From: Rodentibacter trehalosifermentans
GTDB lineage: Bacteria; Pseudomonadota; Gammaproteobacteria; Enterobacterales; Pasteurellaceae
Direction: 5' to 3'
DNA length: 32,445 nucleotides
Assembly (NCBI RefSeq): GCF_002000545.1
Contig: NZ_MLHL01000035.1
Span: 1-32,445, forward strand
Shown: positions 27,300-32,445 of the stretch, in pieces
Layout of the letters: each line of letters starts with the position of its first letter
How positions within the stretch are numbered: position 1 is the first letter of the stretch
Position numbers and translations under genes: made by a program
The notes under the pieces: generated by a model
What the model was told of the DNA's origin: nothing
What the model saw: the letters and a program-made list of their open reading frames with translations, nothing else
Databases searched by the model: none

Positions 27300-29411
27300 T
27301 TGGAACTGTTTGCAGATTTAAACCGAATCATTCAGGGGTATTTGCCCGCAGATAAAATTGAATTAGTCAAACGTGCATTTGTTATTGCAAGAGATGCACA
27401 CGAAGGGCAGTTCCGCTCAAGTGGCGAACCTTATATCACTCACCCTGTAGCAGTGGCGGCTATCCTTGCTCAAATGCACTTGGATCACGAAGCGGTGATG
27501 GCGGCATTATTGCATGATGTGATTGAAGATACCCCTTATACGGAAGCACAACTCAGTGCCGAATTTGGCTCAAGTGTCGCTGAAATTGTCGAGGGCGTTT
27601 CTAAACTTGATAAACTCAAATTCCGTACCCGCCAAGAAGCGCAAGTGGAAAATTTTCGCAAAATGATTTTGGCTATGACCCGTGATATTCGGGTGGTCCT
27701 GATCAAATTGGCTGACCGAACGCATAATATGCGAACTTTAGGGGCACTTCGTCCCGATAAACGTCGCCGTATCGCAAAAGAAACACTAGAAATTTATTGT
27801 CCGCTCGCGCATCGTTTAGGCATTGAGCATATCAAAAACGAATTGGAAGATTTATCTTTCAAAGCGATGTATCCGAATCGCTATGAAGTGTTGAAGAGGT
27901 TGGTGGAAGTGGCGCGTAATAACCGTCAGGATCTGATTACACGTATTTCTAATGAAATCAAAGTGCGGTTGGAAAATACGGGAATTTTTGCCCGAGTATG
28001 GGGACGAGAAAAACATCTCTATAAAATCTATCAAAAAATGCGGGCGAAAGATCAGGAATTTCATTCCATTATGGATATTTATGCTTTTCGCATTATCGTT
28101 AAAACGGTGGATGATTGTTATCGTGCATTAGGGCAGATTCATAATCTCTATAAACCTCGTCCGGGACGAGTGAAAGACTATATTGCCGTACCCAAAGCAA
28201 ACGGGTATCAATCATTACAAACATCAATGATAGGCCCTCACGGCGCGCCGGTAGAAGTGCATATCCATACGGAAGATATGGAACAAGTAGCGGAAATGGG
28301 CGTAACGGCGTACTGGGGGGGGAAAGACAACGGTAAAAATGATAGTACAACCGCCCAAGTTCGTGCACAACGTTGGCTGCAAAATTTGGTGGAAATCCAA
28401 CAGAGCGTAGGAAATTCTTTTGAGTTTATAGAAAATGTCAAATCGGAATTTTTCCCGAAAGAAATTTTTGTGTTTACGCCGAAAGGCCGCATTGTCGAAT
28501 TGCCGAAAGGGGCAACGGCTGTCGATTTTGCTTATGCCGTGCATTCTGATATTGGAAATACTTGTGTCGGTGTAACGGTTGAGCATAAACCTTACCCGCT
28601 TTCTCAAGCGTTAGAATCCGGTCAAACAGTCAATATCATTACAGAACCGAATGCCCATCCGGAGACAAATTGGTTGAACTTTGTGGTGACGGCACGTGCG
28701 AAAACCCGTATTCGTCATTATTTAAAACAACGTTGTGCCATTGATGCAATAAAACTCGGGAAAACAGAATTAAACTCAGCATTGCAGCCTCATTCTTTGG
28801 ATGCACTTTCTCCACAGCAAATTCAATCCGCTTTGGAAGATCTCAAACTTTCTTCTATTGACGAATTATTACGTGAAATAGGCTTAGGCAATTTGCTTGC
28901 TTCAGTGGTTGCACACCAATTGATCGGCGAAAAAATTGAGATTGATGTGGATGGCAATATGCAAAATCACGGTAATACATTAATTATTTCACCGACACTG
29001 ATGACGAACACACAATTTGCACAATGTTGTCACCCCATTCCGGGGGATCCTATTGTTGGAAATAGTACACTCAATAATGGATTAGTGATCCATCATTGTC
29101 GGTGCAGCAACCTTAAAAATGCTCATCAGCTGGTGCAGGCTAAGTGGGAAGAGGGGCAAAGTGCGGTCAATTTTGATGCAGAATTACGGGTTGAAATTTT
29201 AAATGAGCAGGGCGCATTACCGAGTTTGATGACCGCAATCACTGCGAGTGAGGGGGGGATTCAAAATATTTGGACGGAAGAATTAGAAAATTCGCTTCTA
29301 CTTGTGATTTTGCAAATCAGCGTGAAAGATTTGAAACATCTTGAAAACGTTTTACACCGTATTAAAGGGATTACCGGTGTAGTGAGTGTAAAACGAAACA
29401 TTAATGCCTGA
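27300..29411 (+). CDS. spoT: (p)ppGpp synthetase/hydrolase SpoT
   Basis: A 703-residue bifunctional stringent-response enzyme. The N-terminal HD hydrolase domain has His48 (ITHPVAVA), His72-Asp73 and Glu76-Asp77 (LLHDVIED). The synthetase region has YAFRIIVKTVDDCYRALG and VKDYIAVPKANGYQSLQT. A TGS domain starts at about 390 (VFTPKGRIVELPKGATAVDFAYAVHSDIGN). The conserved-cysteine region (CCHPIPGD, HHCRC) and C-terminal ACT domain follow. It starts at TTG with AGGTG upstream, as E. coli spoT does. The intact HD site argues for SpoT rather than RelA. Internal uptake signals at 27961-27969 and 29159-29167. Confidence 0.97.
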   Translation: MELFADLNRIIQGYLPADKIELVKRAFVIARDAHEGQFRSSGEPYITHPVAVAAILAQMHLDHEAVMAALLHDVIEDTPYTEAQLSAEFGSSVAEIVEGVSKLDKLKFRTRQEAQVENFRKMILAMTRDIRVVLIKLADRTHNMRTLGALRPDKRRRIAKETLEIYCPLAHRLGIEHIKNELEDLSFKAMYPNRYEVLKRLVEVARNNRQDLITRISNEIKVRLENTGIFARVWGREKHLYKIYQKMRAKDQEFHSIMDIYAFRIIVKTVDDCYRALGQIHNLYKPRPGRVKDYIAVPKANGYQSLQTSMIGPHGAPVEVHIHTEDMEQVAEMGVTAYWGGKDNGKNDSTTAQVRAQRWLQNLVEIQQSVGNSFEFIENVKSEFFPKEIFVFTPKGRIVELPKGATAVDFAYAVHSDIGNTCVGVTVEHKPYPLSQALESGQTVNIITEPNAHPETNWLNFVVTARAKTRIRHYLKQRCAIDAIKLGKTELNSALQPHSLDALSPQQIQSALEDLKLSSIDELLREIGLGNLLASVVAHQLIGEKIEIDVDGNMQNHGNTLIISPTLMTNTQFAQCCHPIPGDPIVGNSTLNNGLVIHHCRCSNLKNAHQLVQAKWEEGQSAVNFDAELRVEILNEQGALPSLMTAITASEGGIQNIWTEELENSLLLVILQISVKDLKHLENVLHRIKGITGVVSVKRNINA

Positions 29412-29420
29412 TAATGAACT

Positions 29421-31502
29421 ATGAGCCTTTCATTGCTTGATGCGATTCCTCTCACAACGCTTTCCGGCGTTGGCGCAGCTGTCTCCGCTAAACTGAGCAA
29501 AATTGGCATTAATAATTTACAAGATCTCCTTTTCCATTTGCCGATTCGTTATGAGGATCGCACAAGAATTACACCTATCGCCCATCTTCGTCCCGAGCAA
29601 TATTTCACCATCGAGGGAATGGTACAAACCAGTGAAGTCACCTTTGGACGTCGACCAATTCTCTCTGTCAGTTTGTCAGACGGTACTTCAAAAATTATGT
29701 TACGTTTTTTCAACTTTAATGCGGGAATGCGTAATAGTTTTCAAATTGGTGTGCGGGTTAAAGCCTTTGGTGAAGTCAAACGTGGTCGTCATATGGCGGA
29801 AATTCATCATCCGGAATATCAGATTTTACGGGATAACTCGCCGCTTATTTTAGAAGAAACCCTCACCCCTATTTATTCCACCACGGAAGGGTTAAAACAA
29901 AATTCATTACGAAAGTTGACGGATCAGGCTTTAGCCTTATTGGATAAAGTACAGATTGCGGAAATTTTACCTCGGGAATTTAATCCCCATCCATTCAGTT
30001 TGAAAGAAGCGCTTCGTTTATTACATCGTCCCCCACCGGATGTCTCGTTAGAAATGCTCGAACAAGGCAAGCACCCTGCACAACAACGGTTAATTTTTGA
30101 AGAATTACTCGCCCATAATCTTGCTATGCAAAAAGTGCGGTTAGGAACGCAACAGTTTTTGGCATTGCCGCTTGCCCATCAGACGGATTTAAAACAGCGA
30201 TTTCTCGCCGGTTTACCTTTTCAGCCCACCAATGCGCAAAAACGTGTGGTGCAAGACATTGAACAGGATATGCAAAAAAATTATCCGATGATGCGTTTGG
30301 TACAGGGTGACGTGGGATCCGGTAAAACCTTGGTGGCTGCACTTGCGGCACTATTGGCGATTGATAATGGCAAACAGGTGGCATTGATGGCTCCCACAGA
30401 AATTTTAGCCGAACAACATGCCAATAATTTTCGTCAATGGTTTGAGCCTTTGGGATTTAATGTCGGCTGGTTGGCAGGAAAGGTCAAAGGGAAAGTGCGT
30501 CAAGCTACATTAGAAACTATTAAAAACGGATCGGTTCAAATGATAGTCGGCACTCACGCGCTATTTCAAGAAGAAGTGGAATTTTATGATCTTGCTCTTG
30601 TTATCATTGATGAACAACACCGCTTTGGCGTTCATCAGCGTTTAATGCTGAGAGAAAAAGGCGAGAAAGCGGGGTTTTATCCCCATCAGTTAATTATGAC
30701 CGCAACACCGATTCCAAGAACATTGGCGATGACGGTCTATGCGGATTTGGATACCTCTATTATTGATGAGCTACCTCCGGGGCGTACACCGATTACTACC
30801 GTTGTGATTTCTGAAGAACGACGGGATGAAATTGTTGAGCGGGTGAAAAAAGCCTGTGTTAATGAAAAACGCCAAGCCTACTGGGTCTGCACCTTAATTG
30901 ATGAATCCGAAGTCTTAGAAGCTCAAGCAGCGGAAGCGATTTGGGAAGATTTAACTAAGGCTCTGCCTATGTTAAAAATTGGTTTGGTACATGGGCGAAT
31001 GAAGCCGCAAGAAAAACAAAATGTGATGATGCAATTTAAGTATGCCGAACTAGAACTATTGGTAGCGACAACGGTGATTGAGGTGGGGGTGGATGTGCCG
31101 AATGCCAGTTTAATGATTATCGAAAATGCGGAGCGATTGGGATTATCGCAACTTCATCAATTACGAGGAAGGGTTGGACGAGGGAGTACAGCTTCTTTTT
31201 GTGTGTTAATGTATAAACCGCCGCTGGGGAAAGTGTCACAAAAACGTTTGCAAGTGTTGCGTGATAGCCAAGATGGTTTTGTGATTTCAGAAAAAGATTT
31301 GGAAATTCGAGGGCCAGGCGAGGTGCTAGGGACAAAACAAACGGGCGTTGCGGAATTTAAAGTCGCAAATTTAATGCGGGATCGTAAGATGATTCCAATG
31401 GTGCAACACTATGCCAAACAGCTGATTCAACAATATCCGGATGTGGCGGAAAGCTTAATTCAACGTTGGTTGAATCAAAAAGAAATCTATTCAAACGCTT
31501 AA
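29421..31502 (+). CDS. recG: ATP-dependent DNA helicase RecG
   Basis: A 693-residue branch-migration helicase that reverses stalled forks and processes Holliday junctions. An N-terminal wedge (OB-fold) domain at about 10-200 is followed by helicase motifs: [12 protein letters not shown] at about 296, DEQHRFG at about 399, [28 protein letters not shown] and QLRGRVGRG. The C-terminal [14 protein letters not shown] block is the RecG TRG-motif area. Length equals E. coli RecG. It begins nine bases after the spoT stop with a weak ribosome-binding site. E. coli has trmH between spoT and recG; here it is absent. One internal uptake signal (30133-30141). Confidence 0.98.
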   Translation: MSLSLLDAIPLTTLSGVGAAVSAKLSKIGINNLQDLLFHLPIRYEDRTRITPIAHLRPEQYFTIEGMVQTSEVTFGRRPILSVSLSDGTSKIMLRFFNFNAGMRNSFQIGVRVKAFGEVKRGRHMAEIHHPEYQILRDNSPLILEETLTPIYSTTEGLKQNSLRKLTDQALALLDKVQIAEILPREFNPHPFSLKEALRLLHRPPPDVSLEMLEQGKHPAQQRLIFEELLAHNLAMQKVRLGTQQFLALPLAHQTDLKQRFLAGLPFQPTNAQKRVVQDIEQDMQKNYPMMRLVQGDVGSGKTLVAALAALLAIDNGKQVALMAPTEILAEQHANNFRQWFEPLGFNVGWLAGKVKGKVRQATLETIKNGSVQMIVGTHALFQEEVEFYDLALVIIDEQHRFGVHQRLMLREKGEKAGFYPHQLIMTATPIPRTLAMTVYADLDTSIIDELPPGRTPITTVVISEERRDEIVERVKKACVNEKRQAYWVCTLIDESEVLEAQAAEAIWEDLTKALPMLKIGLVHGRMKPQEKQNVMMQFKYAELELLVATTVIEVGVDVPNASLMIIENAERLGLSQLHQLRGRVGRGSTASFCVLMYKPPLGKVSQKRLQVLRDSQDGFVISEKDLEIRGPGEVLGTKQTGVAEFKVANLMRDRKMIPMVQHYAKQLIQQYPDVAESLIQRWLNQKEIYSNA

Positions 31503-31503
31503 A

Positions 31504-31512
31504 AAGTGCGGT
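31504..31512 (+). repeat. DNA uptake signal between recG and murI
   Basis: A perfect AAGTGCGGT in a 29-base gap. It is single rather than paired, so no terminator is formed and murI can be co-transcribed with recG. Confidence 0.85.
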
Positions 31513-31531
31513 CAATTTAAAAAGAATTTTT

Positions 31532-32341
31532 ATGAGTATAAAAAAAGCATACCCCACCGTCCTTTTTTTTGATTCCGGCGTGGGGGGATTCAGCGTTTAT
31601 CGTGAGACAAAAAAATTGTTACCTGATTGGCATTATCTCTATTGTTTTGATAATGCCGGTTTTCCCTATTCAGAACGTTCGGAGGAAAGTATTATTCAAC
31701 GTACCTTGGCGGTTTGTCGGTTGATTAATGGGCAACATCCTTTAGATGCCATTGTGATTGCCTGTAATACCGCAAGCACGGTTGTTTTGCCAACTTTACG
31801 AGAAAATTTTTCCATTCCGATTATCGGTACGGTTCCGGCAATTAAACCTGCTGCAGAGATTTCAAAGACAAAACATATTGGATTATTGGCAACAAAAGGG
31901 ACAGTAAAACGCCATTATGTGGATGAGCTGATCAATAAATTTGCTAAAAATTACCGAGTGGAACGTTTAGGATCGACAAGATTAGTGGAAATTGCCGAAC
32001 AAAAAATTCGTGGTTATTCGGTAGATTTGATTGCCATAAAAGATGAATTATCGTCTTGGTTGGATATGTCGGATTTGGATACGCTGGTTTTAGGTTGCAC
32101 GCATTTTCCTTTAATAAAAGATGAAATCCAATTATGCTTGCCTCAAGTGAAACATTTCATGGATCCGGGGGCGGCTATCGCAAAACGCATTAAATCCTTG
32201 TTGGATGGAGTGGATGTGAAAAATCAGAGCGAAAAAGTGAATCAAATGTTTTGCACGAAACATTTTCCGGAAGAATTGCAATTTAAAAAAATATTGCCTT
32301 TATGGGGATTTGATTCTCTGAATATAATAGAAATTGAATAA
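31532..32341 (+). CDS. murI: glutamate racemase
   Basis: A 269-residue cofactor-independent racemase that makes D-glutamate for peptidoglycan. The two catalytic cysteines are Cys78 (IACNTAST) and Cys189 (LGCTHFPL). [14 protein letters not shown] (12-25) and [14 protein letters not shown] (37-50) are the substrate-binding loops. I chose the ATG at 31532 ([14 protein letters not shown]); an earlier start would overlap recG. The ribosome-binding site is weak (AAAGAA). The gene is followed by an A/T-rich tract and a strong promoter, resembling the murI-rRNA operon order of E. coli. Confidence 0.96.
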   Translation: MSIKKAYPTVLFFDSGVGGFSVYRETKKLLPDWHYLYCFDNAGFPYSERSEESIIQRTLAVCRLINGQHPLDAIVIACNTASTVVLPTLRENFSIPIIGTVPAIKPAAEISKTKHIGLLATKGTVKRHYVDELINKFAKNYRVERLGSTRLVEIAEQKIRGYSVDLIAIKDELSSWLDMSDLDTLVLGCTHFPLIKDEIQLCLPQVKHFMDPGAAIAKRIKSLLDGVDVKNQSEKVNQMFCTKHFPEELQFKKILPLWGFDSLNIIEIE

Positions 32342-32352
32342 AAAATAGTTGA

Positions 32353-32373
32353 TTTGCTGAAGTTTTCAGCAAA
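32353..32373. repeat. 9-bp inverted repeat after murI
   Basis: TTTGCTGAA (32353-32361) and TTCAGCAAA (32365-32373) pair perfectly around GTT. No U run follows on the plus strand, so terminator function is uncertain. Confidence 0.6.
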
Positions 32374-32445
32374 AGAAAGAAAAATTAATTTTTTTAAAAA
32401 AAAACACTTGCGTGGCATTAAAAAATGCCTATAATACGCCGCACA
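32374..32445 (+). promoter_or_regulatory. strong promoter, probably of an rRNA operon
   Basis: TTGCGT (32408-32413) and a perfect TATAAT (32430-32435) are 16 bases apart. Upstream is a 30-base run of A and T that looks like an UP element. Downstream, ACGCCGC is a GC-rich discriminator of the stringently controlled type. The transcribed gene lies outside the window; an rRNA operon is my inference from the promoter and from murI being next to it. The spacer contains GGCATT-AAAA-AATGCC, a perfect dyad. Confidence 0.7.

Noticed and set aside
28224-28607. 127-codon minus-strand frame opposite spoT
   Set aside because: It lies fully inside a conserved SpoT coding region and has a shadow composition rich in Arg, His and Phe.

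Overview
The window looks like a chromosome segment of a Pasteurellaceae bacterium from the Haemophilus/Aggregatibacter side of the family. The best evidence is the 9-base Hin-type DNA uptake signal (AAGTGCGGT or its complement ACCGCACTT). It recurs throughout the window, both inside genes and as inverted pairs forming terminators. The core genes (rph-pyrE-djlA-dusC, hflKC, thrABC, argG, purC, prfC, gapA, gmk-rpoZ-spoT-recG-murI) are those expected of a gamma-proteobacterium and read like Haemophilus orthologues. Species cannot be fixed from sequence reading alone.

Layout. Positions 1-3236 are one end of an integrated mobile element. It holds a P4-type tyrosine integrase whose start faces the 3' end of a tRNA-Ser(GGA) gene (3237-3326), a 56-codon Ogr/Delta-type zinc-finger gene, an AlpA-type regulator translationally coupled to an unknown coiled-coil protein, and the first 14 codons of another gene at the left edge. 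AlpA plus integrase plus an Ogr-like late-gene activator suggests a P4-like satellite or Gram-negative phage-inducible island, most of which lies left of the window. Its non-coding DNA contains four kinds of repeat that look like protein-binding sites. Positions 3327-8499 are core: a SulP anion transporter, then rph, pyrE, djlA and dusC. Positions 8539-9747 are a small accessory patch: two related lipoproteins on the minus strand and a solo XRE regulator on the plus strand. Positions 9751-12700 carry hflK-hflC and a Sfp-type phosphopantetheinyl transferase, preceded by a GC-rich nested inverted-repeat element. Positions 12957-17975 are the thr operon with promoter, leader peptide, attenuator and thrA-thrB-thrC, diverging from yggS. 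Then come argG (with tandem ARG boxes), purC (with a PurR palindrome), the divergent prfC, and a long-chain acyl-CoA ligase. gapA, with a CRP-like site, diverges from gmk-rpoZ-spoT-recG-murI. The right edge ends in a strong promoter with an A/T-rich upstream tract and GC-rich discriminator, probably that of an rRNA operon.

How the genes work together. thrA, thrB and thrC take aspartate to threonine under a classic attenuation leader. rph-pyrE couples tRNA 3'-end processing with pyrimidine synthesis. argG and purC carry recognisable ArgR and PurR operators. gmk, rpoZ and spoT link GMP metabolism, RNA polymerase omega and (p)ppGpp. hflK and hflC form the membrane complex that restrains FtsH. 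The most likely under-described part is the integrated element: an Ogr-like gene with an in-frame stop followed by coding-like sequence, and helically phased decamer repeats shared by two element promoters.
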